Assembly (NCBI RefSeq): GCF_000067045.1
Contig: NC_010125.1
Coordinates: 1 to 64,000, forward strand
DNA: 64,000 nucleotides
Source of the DNA: Gluconacetobacter diazotrophicus PA1 5
GTDB taxonomy: Bacteria; Pseudomonadota; Alphaproteobacteria; Acetobacterales; Acetobacteraceae
Reading direction: 5' to 3'
The number at the start of each line of letters is the position of its first letter. Within the stretch, counting starts at the first letter, position 1. The translations under genes were made by a program, and so were the position numbers. Below, piece by piece: positions 16,892-26,495 of this stretch. A model generated the notes under the pieces. It made no database searches, was not told where the DNA came from, and saw nothing but the letters and a program-made list of their open reading frames with translations.

Positions 16892-17695
16892 TCACACCGT
16901 GAACTGCTCGGCCAGGATCCGTTCCGACAGGCTCTGGTCCGGGTCGAACAGCAGCGTCGTCTGCATGGCGCGGTCCTCGGCGATCTGGACCGAGACGACG
17001 TCGCGCACCTCGGTGAAGTCCGCGACCGCTGCGACGGGGCGCTTGTCGCTTTCCAGGATCGTGACCGTCACCTGCGCGGTCGAGGGCAGCAGCGCGCCGC
17101 GCCAGCGTCGGGGGCGGAAGGCGCTGATGGGGGTCAGCGGCAGCAGGTTCGCCGATAACGGCACGATCGGCCCGTGCGCCGACAGGTTGTAGGCCGTCGA
17201 TCCCGCCGGGGTGGCGACCAGCACGCCGTCGCAGATCAGTTCGGGCATCCTGACCCGGCCGTCCACCTGGATCTCGATCTTGGCGGCCTGCCGCGTCTGG
17301 CGGAACAGGAACACGTCGTTCAGGGCCAGGGCCTCGGTCACGGTGCCGGATTTCGTGGTGGTGCGCATCCGCAGCGGGTGCAGCGTGGCAGCCTGCGTCC
17401 GGACCAGGTGCTCGGGCAGGTCGTCGGGGACGGCGGGGTTCATCAGGAAGCCGACCGTTCCGCAATTGATGCCGTAGACCGGGGTCGGCCGCCCCAGCAT
17501 GGTATGCAGAATTTCCAGCATGAACCCGTCGCCGCCCAGGCAGATCACGGCCTCGGCCTCGTGGGGCGTATGCTGGCCATAGCGGGCGATCAGGTCCGCC
17601 TGCATCCGGCGCGCGGCGGCATTCGGTGCGGCGACGAAGGCGAAGCGGCGCGGCGCCCCGCCAGAGGGCCAGACAGGGGGATGAACGTCGTTCAT
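16892..17695 (-). CDS. nadK: NAD kinase
   Basis: A 267-aa enzyme that phosphorylates NAD to NADP. It has the family hallmarks: GGDGFML (G54-G57), the ATP/NAD-binding LNDVFLF segment, and CDGVLVATPAGSTAYNLSAH, the conserved glycine-rich STAYN loop. The length is typical of alphaproteobacterial enzymes. It is transcribed with no close upstream partner on the same strand (49 bp separate it from the amidase gene), so an operon with that gene is possible. Confidence 0.93.
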   Translation of the reverse strand: MNDVHPPVWPSGGAPRRFAFVAAPNAAARRMQADLIARYGQHTPHEAEAVICLGGDGFMLEILHTMLGRPTPVYGINCGTVGFLMNPAVPDDLPEHLVRTQAATLHPLRMRTTTKSGTVTEALALNDVFLFRQTRQAAKIEIQVDGRVRMPELICDGVLVATPAGSTAYNLSAHGPIVPLSANLLPLTPISAFRPRRWRGALLPSTAQVTVTILESDKRPVAAVADFTEVRDVVSVQIAEDRAMQTTLLFDPDQSLSERILAEQFTV

Positions 17696-17744
17696 CGCGG
17701 GCCTGCTTTCATGGAGGACGCGGGCCGGACGGGGCGCATCCCGG

Positions 17745-18596
17745 TCACGCCGTCAGGCGGCGGTGGTCCATCACCGGTATCCCGGCGCGGACACGGGCGA
17801 CGTGGTCCAGGTCCAGGCGCGCCGTGACCCACCCGACCCCGTTCGATGCCTGGGCCACGACGGTGCCCCAGGGATCGATGATCATGGAATGCCCATATGT
17901 CCGCCGGGCATGGCCGCCGGCATCGATATGGGTGCCGGTGGTGCCGCAGGCCACGACCCAGCACTGGGTTTCGATCGCGCGGGCCCGCAGCAGCGTGGCC
18001 CAATGGGCCTCGCCCGTTTCGGCGGTAAAGGCCGCCGGCAGCACGATCAGGTTCGCCCCCCGCTTGCGCAGGGCCAGGAACAGTTCGCCAAAGCGGATAT
18101 CGTAGCAGATGGCCAGGCCGGCGGTGAACGGCCCCACCGGCACCGTCACCACCGTATCACCCGGGGCATAGGTTGCGCTTTCGCGGTAGCCCTCGCCCCC
18201 CGGCGTGGTGATGTCGAACAGATGGATCTTGCTGTAGCGCGCGTGTTCCACCCCGTCCGGGCCGAAGACCAGGGTGGTGTTCAGCAGCCGGTCGCCATGG
18301 CGCTGGCCGATGGACCCGCCATGCAGGGTAATGCCGTGGGCGCGCGCGGCCTCGCTCAGGAAGCGATAGAGCGGTCCCGCGCCGGGCGGATTCGGGATGG
18401 ATTGTCCGGGGGCGGGCAGGTCCTCGGCGTTGGCGAACTTCACCTCGGCCGTGCCGCCCAGGCAACTCCATATTTCCGGCAGGACCACCAGGTCGGGCCG
18501 GTCGGCGGCCACCGCTTCGGCGATCAGGCGGCCGGTCTGGGCGATATTGTCCGGCAGGGACGCGCCGGGGGCCATCTGGATGACTGTGGTACGCAC
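17745..18596 (-). CDS. Carbon-nitrogen hydrolase (nitrilase superfamily, NIT1-like amidase)
   Basis: A 283-aa protein starting at GTG 18596, with GGAG about 8 bases upstream; a longer frame exists but runs into the MITE at 18650. The catalytic triad is visible: E41 (LPEIW), K123 (YSKIHLFD) and C164 (ICYDIRF). It is closest in pattern to NIT1/deaminated-glutathione amidase enzymes (IHLFDI, GEGYRESATYAPGD, WATLLRARAIE), which hydrolyse deaminated glutathione as metabolite repair. Exact substrate not proven. Confidence 0.82.
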   Translation of the reverse strand: MRTTVIQMAPGASLPDNIAQTGRLIAEAVAADRPDLVVLPEIWSCLGGTAEVKFANAEDLPAPGQSIPNPPGAGPLYRFLSEAARAHGITLHGGSIGQRHGDRLLNTTLVFGPDGVEHARYSKIHLFDITTPGGEGYRESATYAPGDTVVTVPVGPFTAGLAICYDIRFGELFLALRKRGANLIVLPAAFTAETGEAHWATLLRARAIETQCWVVACGTTGTHIDAGGHARRTYGHSMIIDPWGTVVAQASNGVGWVTARLDLDHVARVRAGIPVMDHRRLTA

Positions 18597-18649
18597 CGGA
18601 AACTCCGTCCGAGGAGGTGGGTCGATGGCAGGGTTGTCCCACCCGCTTG

Positions 18650-18810
18650 GAGCCTGTTTGCAAATGCGCGCTGGTGGCGATCCGACGCGCGTTTCTTGCG
18701 CTCCGGTGCTCACGGCCATCAAGGCCGCTCCGCTCCGGTGCTCAAAAACACACGCCGGACGCGGCCGAAGGGCCGCTCTCGCTCACCAGCCCACATTTTC
18801 AATCAGGCTC
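18650..18810. mobile_element. MITE-like non-autonomous element (161 bp)
   Basis: The ends read GAGCCTGTTTGCAAATG and, complemented from the right, GAGCCTGATTGAAAATG. A 3-bp direct repeat TTG flanks it (18647-18649 and 18811-18813), as for IS1031-group elements. It has no coding capacity. The terminal GAGCCTG matches the intact 883-bp IS at 10567-11449, suggesting mobilisation in trans by that transposase (inference). Confidence 0.65.
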
Positions 18811-18949
18811 TTGGAGGCGTTTGAAACAGTTTCTTATAAAATGCGTCCCGACCGGCCTGCAACATCCGCCGGCATCAACGCGGCTCGCCCCCTTCGGCGT
18901 GGCCATGATCCGGTCTATGGTTTCATCCCCTGCCCGGCCTGGAGCGTTC

Positions 18950-19945
18950 ATGGCTGCCTCCTCTTCCCGTTTCGTGATCTATGCCGCCCTGTCGGGCAAC
19001 CTGCTGATCGCCATCGTCAAGTTCGCCGCCGCCGCATTGACCGGCAGCGCCGCGATGCTGAGCGAGGCCATTCATTCGCTGATCGATACCGGCAACCAGG
19101 TTCTGCTGCTGGTCGGCCTGCGCCGCGCCGCCCGGCCGGCGACGCCGCTGCATCCGTTCGGGTACGGGCTGGAGCTGTATTTCTGGACCTTCGTGGTGGC
19201 GTTGCTGATCTTCGGGGTCGGCGCCGGGGTGTCGATCTTCGAGGGGGTCAGCAAGATCCGCCATCCCCATCCGGTGGACCATGCGGTGGTCAATTATGTC
19301 GTGCTGGGCCTCGCTATCCTGTTCGAGGGCGCGGTCTGGCTGACCGCGCTGCGGGAATTCCGCCGCCACGGCAAGGGGCGACGGGGCTGGATCGAGGCCG
19401 TGCGCCATAGCAAGGACCCCACCGTCTTCACCGTCCTGTTCGAGGACACGGCCGCCCTGTGCGGGCTGGGGGTCGCGCTGCTGGGCACGATCCTGTCGGA
19501 ATGGCTTGGCCAGCCGATGCTGGACGGAGTGGCGTCGGTGCTGATCGGCGTGATCCTGACGCTGACCGCCGCCGTCCTGGCGTGGGAAACCCAGTCCCTG
19601 CTGACCGGCGAGGGCATGGCGGCCGAGGGCCTGGCGCGCATCCGCGCCATCGCCCTGGCCGAACCGGGCGTGCTGGGCATGAACGAGATCCGCTCGATGC
19701 ATTTCGGGCCGTCCGACGTGCTGGTGGCGATCAGCCTGGATTTCGATGACGGGCAGAGCGCGGGCCACGTGGAACGCAGCGTCTCGCGTATCGAGGACCG
19801 CATCCGCGCGGCCTTCCCCGAGGTCAGCCATGTGTTCATCGAGGCGCAGGATGCGTCGTCCCGGCGGGCCAGGGGGCAGCCGTCACCGGATCTGGGGATG
19901 ATCTCTTCCTTTTCCTCGGAAAAGGAACGTCCTATTCCCCGGTAA
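18950..19945 (+). CDS. Cation diffusion facilitator (CDF) metal exporter
   Basis: A 331-aa inner-membrane transporter. The start is ATG 18950 (MAASSSRFVIYAAL) behind GGAG; upstream codons only overlap the MITE-like element. It has six predicted membrane segments, the SEAIHSLIDTGNQ metal-site helix near residue 45, a second acidic motif in helix 5 (FEDTAAL, DGVASVLIG) and a cytoplasmic C-terminal domain ending with HVFIEAQD. Relatives expel Zn2+, Fe2+ or similar divalent ions by proton exchange. The last about 12 codons are formed by a terminator-type hairpin (19906-19927) and overlap the convergent serB stop. Confidence 0.87.
   Translation: MAASSSRFVIYAALSGNLLIAIVKFAAAALTGSAAMLSEAIHSLIDTGNQVLLLVGLRRAARPATPLHPFGYGLELYFWTFVVALLIFGVGAGVSIFEGVSKIRHPHPVDHAVVNYVVLGLAILFEGAVWLTALREFRRHGKGRRGWIEAVRHSKDPTVFTVLFEDTAALCGLGVALLGTILSEWLGQPMLDGVASVLIGVILTLTAAVLAWETQSLLTGEGMAAEGLARIRAIALAEPGVLGMNEIRSMHFGPSDVLVAISLDFDDGQSAGHVERSVSRIEDRIRAAFPEVSHVFIEAQDASSRRARGQPSPDLGMISSFSSEKERPIPR
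19906..19927. terminator. Hairpin between convergent CDF and serB genes
   Basis: TTCCTTTTCC, loop TC, GGAAAAGGAA. It lies just beyond the serB stop (19932) and within the final codons of the convergent transporter gene. It is a plausible bidirectional terminator and a G/C-richer cousin of the hairpins at 13058 and 25537. Confidence 0.5.
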
Positions 19946-20828
19946 CGAAGGCCCCCACCGGATACCCCTGCGCGAACAGCAGCGTCCGCAGGGTGGTATG
20001 ATCCACCCGGTTGCCGATCGCGGTACGCACGATCGGCTTGCCGTGGAAGGCGATGCCCAGCCCGGCATCGCGCAGCATGTCCAGGTCGTTCGCCCCGTCG
20101 CCCACCGCCAGCGTGGCGGCCAGCTTCAGCCGCCCGGCCTCGGCCAGGCGGTGCAGATGCGCGCGCTTGGCGTCCGGGCCCAGGATCGGCTCGCCGACCG
20201 TGCCGGTCAGGGTCCCGTCGCGGATGTCCAGCGTGTTGGCGTGGTGTTCGGAAAACCCGCACAGCGCCGCGACCCGCCCGGTGAAGAAGGTGAATCCGCC
20301 CGAGACCAGCGCGGTGCGGGCGTTGCGCGCGCGCATGGTGGCCACCAGGGTGCGTGCGCCCTCGTTCAGCCGTACATCCTTCCAGGCGGTTTCCAGCAGC
20401 GACGCCGGTAGGCCGGCCAGCAGGCCCACACGCTCGCGCAGGGCGGTGGCGAAATCGATCTCGCCATTCATCGACCGGCGGGTGATCGCGGCGATGCGTT
20501 CGCCGATGCCGGCATGGGCGGCCAGGTCGTCCAGCGTTTCGTTGGCGACGATGGTGCTGTCCATGTCCGCGATCAGAAGCCCTTTGCGCCGCCCGCGCGA
20601 ACGCGTCAGAAGGGTGTCGATATGGCGCGGGCCGAACACGGCGCGGATCGTGTCCAGCGTCGGCATGCCCGGACCGGGGGCGGGGCAGGGAATGTCCACG
20701 GCCTCGCCCGGCGACAGGATGCTGGGCGGCCCGCCCTTCACCATGTCGCGCGCGGCGCTGACATGGGCATCGGTCAGGGTCGTGGCGTCGCGGTTGGCGA
20801 CGAGCGTAAGGATATGGGACAGCGACAT
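19932..20828 (-). CDS. serB: Phosphoserine phosphatase
   Basis: A 298-aa HAD-superfamily enzyme that makes L-serine from O-phosphoserine, the last step of the phosphorylated serine pathway. The start is ATG 20828. It carries the nucleophile motif D88-M-D90-S-T, the second motif SGGFTFF, and GDGANDLDML with the metal-binding acids near the C-terminus. The N-terminal about 80 residues are the ACT-like extension seen in this SerB type. It is divergent from miaA with 30 bases between start codons, so the two share a promoter region. Confidence 0.92.
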   Translation of the reverse strand: MSLSHILTLVANRDATTLTDAHVSAARDMVKGGPPSILSPGEAVDIPCPAPGPGMPTLDTIRAVFGPRHIDTLLTRSRGRRKGLLIADMDSTIVANETLDDLAAHAGIGERIAAITRRSMNGEIDFATALRERVGLLAGLPASLLETAWKDVRLNEGARTLVATMRARNARTALVSGGFTFFTGRVAALCGFSEHHANTLDIRDGTLTGTVGEPILGPDAKRAHLHRLAEAGRLKLAATLAVGDGANDLDMLRDAGLGIAFHGKPIVRTAIGNRVDHTTLRTLLFAQGYPVGAFVTGE

Positions 20829-20858
20829 GGCGCACAGGCGTGTGGCAGGGATGACCGC

Positions 20859-21857
20859 ATGACGCAAGCGGCGGATGCACGGGACCGGCCCGTGCTGGTG
20901 ATCGCGGGGCCGACCTGCTCGGGCAAATCGGCCCTGGCCATGGCGGTGGCGCGGGCGGTGGACGGCACGATCGTCAACGCGGATTCGATGCAGGTCTATC
21001 GCGACCTGCGCATCCTGACCGCCCGCCCCACCCCGGCGGACGAGGCCGAATGCCCGCACAGGCTGTACGGCGTCCTGCCCGCGACGGAAACCGGCAGCGT
21101 GGCGTGGTGGCGTGGCCGCGCGGTGGCGGAAATCGAAGCCGCCTGGGCGGCGGGCCGCACCCCGATCCTGTGCGGGGGCACCGGCATGTATCTGCGCGCC
21201 CTGACCGACGGGCTGACCGACATTCCCGACCCCGGGCCCGAGGCAAGGGCCGAGGCCCGCCGGCTGGTCGATGCCGAAGGGCCCGCCGCCCTGCATGACC
21301 GCCTGGCCGCCGTCGATCCCGAAAGCGCCGCCGCGCTGCACCCCGCCGACAGCCAGCGCGTCGCCCGCGCGTGGGAGGTCTGGTCGGGCACCGGGCACGG
21401 CATGGCCCATTGGCGCCGCACGGCCACCCTGCCGCCTCTGGCCTGCCGGCGGGTCGCGGTCCGCCTGGACCCGCCGCGCGATACCCTGCGCGCGGCCATC
21501 GCCGTGCGTTTCGCCGCCATGGTCCAGGGCGGGGCACTGGACGAGGTCCGGGCCCTGCTGGCCCAGGGTCTGCCGCCCGCCCTGCCGGCCATGCGCGCCC
21601 ATGGCGTGCCGGAACTGGCCGCCCACCTGCGCGGCGACCTGACGCTGGACGAGGCCACGCACCGCGCCGTGCTGGCGACGGGGCGCTACACGCGGCGGCA
21701 ATCGACGTGGTTTGCCCATCACGACCTGGCCGGACCCGCCGACAGCCTGGTGATCGGCACCCGTATGGGTGGAGATGCGCAACAAATGGAAAGAAATTAT
21801 GCGGATGCCGTTTCTTTTATTCTAATGCGCATTGACGTGGGCCGACAGTTTCCCTAA
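20859..21857 (+). CDS. miaA: tRNA dimethylallyltransferase
   Basis: A 332-aa enzyme that adds a dimethylallyl group to A37 of tRNAs reading codons that start with U. It starts at ATG 20859. The P-loop GPTCSGKS is at 17-24, followed by the MiaA signatures NADSMQVYRDL, GGTGMYLRALTDG and, near the end, ATGRYTRRQSTWFAHH. It lies upstream of ilvI with 72 bases between, possibly with its own promoter for the ilv genes in the gap. Confidence 0.92.
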   Translation: MTQAADARDRPVLVIAGPTCSGKSALAMAVARAVDGTIVNADSMQVYRDLRILTARPTPADEAECPHRLYGVLPATETGSVAWWRGRAVAEIEAAWAAGRTPILCGGTGMYLRALTDGLTDIPDPGPEARAEARRLVDAEGPAALHDRLAAVDPESAAALHPADSQRVARAWEVWSGTGHGMAHWRRTATLPPLACRRVAVRLDPPRDTLRAAIAVRFAAMVQGGALDEVRALLAQGLPPALPAMRAHGVPELAAHLRGDLTLDEATHRAVLATGRYTRRQSTWFAHHDLAGPADSLVIGTRMGGDAQQMERNYADAVSFILMRIDVGRQFP

Positions 21858-21929
21858 ACCCAGCCGACATTCCGTCCGGGCGGGGCCTGTCGGGCCCAAT
21901 CGGAACCACCGGACGGAGGAGCAGGGATC

Positions 21930-23756
21930 ATGAACGCGACACCGAACCTGAACGATCTGAAGCCGACCGCGCGCGCCCAGGCGGGGGACGTCGTCCTCTC
22001 CGGGGCCGAGGTCCTGCTTCGCGTTCTCGCCGATCAGGGGGTCGAGGTCGTCTTCGGCTATCCGGGCGGCGCGGTGCTGCCGATCTATGACGCGCTGTTC
22101 CGGCAGAACGCCATCCGCCACGTGTTGGTCCGGCACGAGCAGGCGGCTGTCCACGCCGCCGAGGCCTATGCCCGCTCGACCGGCAAGGTCGGCGTGGTGC
22201 TGGTCACCAGCGGCCCCGGCGCCACCAACGCGGTGACCGGCCTGGTCGACGCGCTGATGGACTCGATCCCGGTCGTCTGCTTCTCGGGGCAGGTCGGCGT
22301 GCCGCTGATCGGCACCGATGCGTTCCAAGAGGCCGACACGACGGGCATCACCCGTCCGGCGACCAAGCATAATTACCTGGTCCGGCGCCCGGGCGACCTG
22401 GCCCGCGTGGTGCATGAAGCCTTCCACATCGCGCGCAGCGGCCGCCCCGGCCCGGTGCTGGTGGACCTGCCGAAGAACCTGACGGTGGGCCCCGCGCCCT
22501 ATCAGCCGGCCTCGCGCGCGCCGCATCCGTCCTATCGTCCGCGCACGGAACCGGACCGCGAGGCCGTGTCCCGCGCGGTGGCGGCGATGAAGGGGGCGAA
22601 GCGGCCGCTGTTCTATACCGGCGGCGGCATCATCAATTCCGGCCCCGGCGCCGGGGAATCGCTGGGCCGTCTGGTGCGCATGACCGGCTTTCCCTGCACC
22701 TCCACCCTGATGGGGCTGGGCGCGTTTCCCACCACGGACCGCCAGTTCCTGGGCATGCTGGGCATGCACGGCACGTACGAGGCCAACCTGGCCACCCATG
22801 GGTGCGACGTGCTGATCGCGCTGGGCGCGCGGTTCGACGACCGCGTCACCGGGCGGCTGGACGCGTTCTCGCCGGACTCGTTCAAGATCCATGCGGATAT
22901 CGACCCGTCGCAGATCAACAAGATCGTGCAGGTCGATGTGCCGGTGCTGGGCGATGCCGGCCGCGTCATCGACATGATGATCGAGGAATGGGAGCGCCAG
23001 AACGGAGCACCGGACAAGGCGGCGCTGGCCCAGTGGTGGCAGCAGATCGACGCCTGGCGCGGCATCCGCAGCCTGCATTTCACGCAGGACATGACGCCGT
23101 CGGCCATCATCCGCCCCCAGCATGCGGTGCGGCGGCTGTATGAACTGGCCATGGAAACCGGCCGCGACACCTATGTCTCGACCGAGGTCGGGCAGCACCA
23201 GATGTGGGCCGCCCAGCATTTCCAGTTCGACCGGCCGAACCGCTGGCTGACCTCGGGCGGGCTGGGCACGATGGGCTATGGCCTGCCGGCGGCGGTGGGG
23301 GCGCAGATCGCCCATCCCGACGCGCTGGTGATCGACATCGCGGGCGAGGCCTCGACCCTGATGAACATCCAGGAACTGGGGACCATCGCCCAGTATCGCC
23401 TGCCGGTGAAGCTGTTCATCCTGAACAACCAGTATATGGGCATGGTCCGCCAGTGGCAGGAACTGCTGCATGGTTCGCGCTATTCCGAAAGCTACAGCGC
23501 GGCGCTGCCCGATTTCGTCCGCCTGGCCGAAAGCTTCCATGCCAGGGGTATGCGCGCGACCTGCGTGGGTGAACTGGACGACGTGATCCGCGCCATGCTG
23601 GCCGAACCCGGTGCGGTGGTGGCCGATATCTGCGTGGCGCAGGACGAAAACGTCTATCCGATGATTCCCTCCGGCGCGGCCCACAACCAGATGCTGCTCG
23701 GCCCCGAACAGGATGGCGAGGTCACGGTCAGTGCCGAGGGACGCATGCTGGTCTGA
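21930..23756 (+). CDS. ilvI: Acetolactate synthase, large catalytic subunit
   Basis: A 608-aa thiamine-diphosphate enzyme that condenses pyruvate to acetolactate (valine/leucine) or pyruvate plus 2-oxobutyrate (isoleucine). Ribosome-binding site GGAGGAGC precedes ATG 21930. E70 (VRHEQAAVHAAEAYAR) is the ThDP-activating Glu; the FAD/ThDP domains are intact and NNQYMGMVRQWQ is the conserved ThDP segment. The metal-binding GDG-type motif reads AGEAS (471-475), with Glu at 473 where many enzymes have Asp. It is first of three ilv genes and encodes the partner of the small subunit at 23862. Confidence 0.95.
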   Translation: MNATPNLNDLKPTARAQAGDVVLSGAEVLLRVLADQGVEVVFGYPGGAVLPIYDALFRQNAIRHVLVRHEQAAVHAAEAYARSTGKVGVVLVTSGPGATNAVTGLVDALMDSIPVVCFSGQVGVPLIGTDAFQEADTTGITRPATKHNYLVRRPGDLARVVHEAFHIARSGRPGPVLVDLPKNLTVGPAPYQPASRAPHPSYRPRTEPDREAVSRAVAAMKGAKRPLFYTGGGIINSGPGAGESLGRLVRMTGFPCTSTLMGLGAFPTTDRQFLGMLGMHGTYEANLATHGCDVLIALGARFDDRVTGRLDAFSPDSFKIHADIDPSQINKIVQVDVPVLGDAGRVIDMMIEEWERQNGAPDKAALAQWWQQIDAWRGIRSLHFTQDMTPSAIIRPQHAVRRLYELAMETGRDTYVSTEVGQHQMWAAQHFQFDRPNRWLTSGGLGTMGYGLPAAVGAQIAHPDALVIDIAGEASTLMNIQELGTIAQYRLPVKLFILNNQYMGMVRQWQELLHGSRYSESYSAALPDFVRLAESFHARGMRATCVGELDDVIRAMLAEPGAVVADICVAQDENVYPMIPSGAAHNQMLLGPEQDGEVTVSAEGRMLV

Positions 23757-23861
23757 CCACGGCACCCTCGTCCCCCGGCCGGGCGGACCCCGGCCGCGTC
23801 TTTCATCGTTCACCGGCACGGGGCACGTTCCCCGCCGGTCCCTTTCAGGAATGAATCCATC

Positions 23862-24377
23862 ATGACCACGCAGGAGGAGACGACGATCTCCGCGGTCATT
23901 TCCATTCTGGTCGAAAACGAAAGCGGCGTGCTGGCGCGCGTGATCGGCCTGTTCTCGGGTCGCGGCTACAATATCGAAAGCCTGACCGTGGCCCCGGTCG
24001 AGGAATCGCGCCACCAGTCGCGCATCAATATCGTGACCTCCGGCACCCGCCAGGTGATCGAGCAGATCAAGGCGCAGGTCGGGCGGCTGGTGCCGGTCTA
24101 CCGCGTGGCGGACCTGACGACGCTGGGCCCGCACGTCGCGCGCGAGATGGCGCTGGTCAAGGTCGTCTCGTCCGGCGAGGCCCGGACCGAGGCCTTGCGC
24201 ATCGCCGAGGCCTTCCGCGCCCGCGCCGTCGATACGACGGCCACATCCTTCGTCTTCGAGCTGACCGGCGCGACCGAGAAGCTCGATTCGTTCATCGACC
24301 TGATGCGTCCGCTCGGCCTGGCCGAGGTCTCCCGCACCGGAGTGGCCGCGATCATCCGGGGCCCCCGGACGATCTGA
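23862..24377 (+). CDS. ilvH: Acetolactate synthase, small regulatory subunit
   Basis: A 171-aa protein with an N-terminal ACT domain (AVISILVENESGVLARVIGL, then GRGYNIESLTVAPVE) and the C-terminal ALS-associated domain. It binds the catalytic subunit and confers valine feedback inhibition in known systems. It lies 105 bp after ilvI and 42 bp before ilvC, in one transcription direction, so an ilvIHC operon is likely. Confidence 0.94.
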   Translation: MTTQEETTISAVISILVENESGVLARVIGLFSGRGYNIESLTVAPVEESRHQSRINIVTSGTRQVIEQIKAQVGRLVPVYRVADLTTLGPHVAREMALVKVVSSGEARTEALRIAEAFRARAVDTTATSFVFELTGATEKLDSFIDLMRPLGLAEVSRTGVAAIIRGPRTI

Positions 24378-25439
<1,062 letters not shown>

Positions 25440-25440
25440 A

Positions 25441-25462
25441 GTTCTTTTTTGAAAAAAAGAAC
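25441..25462 (+). terminator. Intrinsic terminator after ilvC
   Basis: GTTCTTTTTT paired with AAAAAAAGAAC directly after the ilvC stop. It resembles the hairpin at 13157-13177. Confidence 0.65.
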
Positions 25463-25536
25463 CAAAAAACTTTGATTCGTCTGGGAAACATGTGCCGTGT
25501 GCATACGAGGACCTAAAACGAATCAAAGTCTTTTTG

Positions 25537-25560
25537 CTTCTTTTTCTTCAGAAAAAGAAG
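25537..25560. repeat. Dispersed hairpin repeat, copy 2
   Basis: CTTCTTTTTC, loop TTCA, GAAAAAGAAG, preceded by AATCAAAGTCTTTTTG. It is the inverse-orientation match to 13058-13100. It sits 7 bases before the IS1182-family left end. Confidence 0.65.
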
Positions 25561-25567
25561 GCCCTTA

Positions 25568-26010
25568 GCAGGCTGTCGGGTTGGGGTACCTGGCTCTGGC
25601 GATCTGCGGTAAGCTTTCAGGATGAGCAGCTTCATTCCGTTTGATCGATCGCAGCCGTATCTTCTGCCGCCGGATCTGAAGTCATGGCTGCCGTCGGACG
25701 ATGTGGCGCATTTCATCGTGGCGGCGGTAGAGCGGGTGCCGTTGAGGGCATTTTCCGTTCCTGTGCGGACTGGCGGCAAGGCGCAGTATCATCCGCGCCT
25801 GATGCTGGCGCTGCTGATTTACGCCTATGCGAACGGCGTGTTCTCATCGCGTCGGATCGAACGGGCGACATATCGTGATATCGGTATGCGCTTTGTGGCG
25901 GCGAACCTGCATCCTGACCATGACACGATCGCGACGTTCCGGCGCGGCAACCGCACGGCGATCGAGGCAGCGTTCATGCATGTACTCCTGCTGGCACGCG
26001 AGACGGGACA
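25568..26010 (+). mobile_element. Left half of an IS1182-family element
   Basis: It begins GCAGGCTGTCGGGTTGGG, the partner of the right end found at 9447-9464. The transposase frame is cut at about 26010, where IS481 sequence begins without a gap. Confidence 0.75.
25622..26010 (+). pseudogene. IS1182-family transposase, N-terminal part
   Basis: About 130 codons of the N-terminal DUF772 region (MSSFIPFDRSQPYLLPPDLK, YHPRLMLALLIYAYANGVFS, HPDHDTIATFRRGNRTAIEA). The DDE half is missing; a C-terminal half of the same family lies at 8838-9410. Reading runs on briefly into the adjoining IS481 sequence and stops. Confidence 0.8.
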
Positions 26011-26495
26011 GCAAGGTCGGCTTCGCCAAGCTCTATGACCGCAAGACCCCGGTTACCGCTGCCGACCTGCTCAACGACCGCGTCATCCCCTTCTTCGAGC
26101 TGCACGATCTCCCGCTCCAGCGCGTGCTGACCGACCGGGGCACCGAATTCTGCGGCTCTCATGACCGCCATGAATACGAACTCTATCTGGCGGTGGAGAA
26201 CATCGACCATACCCGCACCAAGGCGCGCAGCCCGCAGACCAACGGCATCGTCGAGCGCTTCCACAAGACCATGCTCGACGAGTTCTATCGTGTCACTTTT
26301 CGCCGCAAGATCTACGACAGCATCCACGAACTCCAGGCAGACCTCGACGAATGGATGGATGACTTCAACCGCAATCGCACCCACCAGGGACGATACTGCT
26401 TCGGCAAAACCCCGATGCAAACCTTCCTTGACGCAGCCCACCACGCCCGCGAAAAAGATATCGGGCGCCACGTCGAACACCACATGAACGCGTAG
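26011..26495 (+). pseudogene. IS481-family transposase, C-terminal part
   Basis: The frame reads KVGFAKLYDRKTPVTAADLL, then LQRVLTDRGTEFCGSHD with a catalytic Asp, and RSPQTNGIVERFHKTMLDEF with the catalytic Glu, followed by an IS481-type tail. The N-terminal helix-turn-helix and first Asp are absent. It is fused directly to the IS1182 fragment, so it is a recombination relic. Apart from the probable right end of the element, I see nothing clear between 26496 and 26707 except the upstream region of the methyltransferase gene. Confidence 0.75.
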
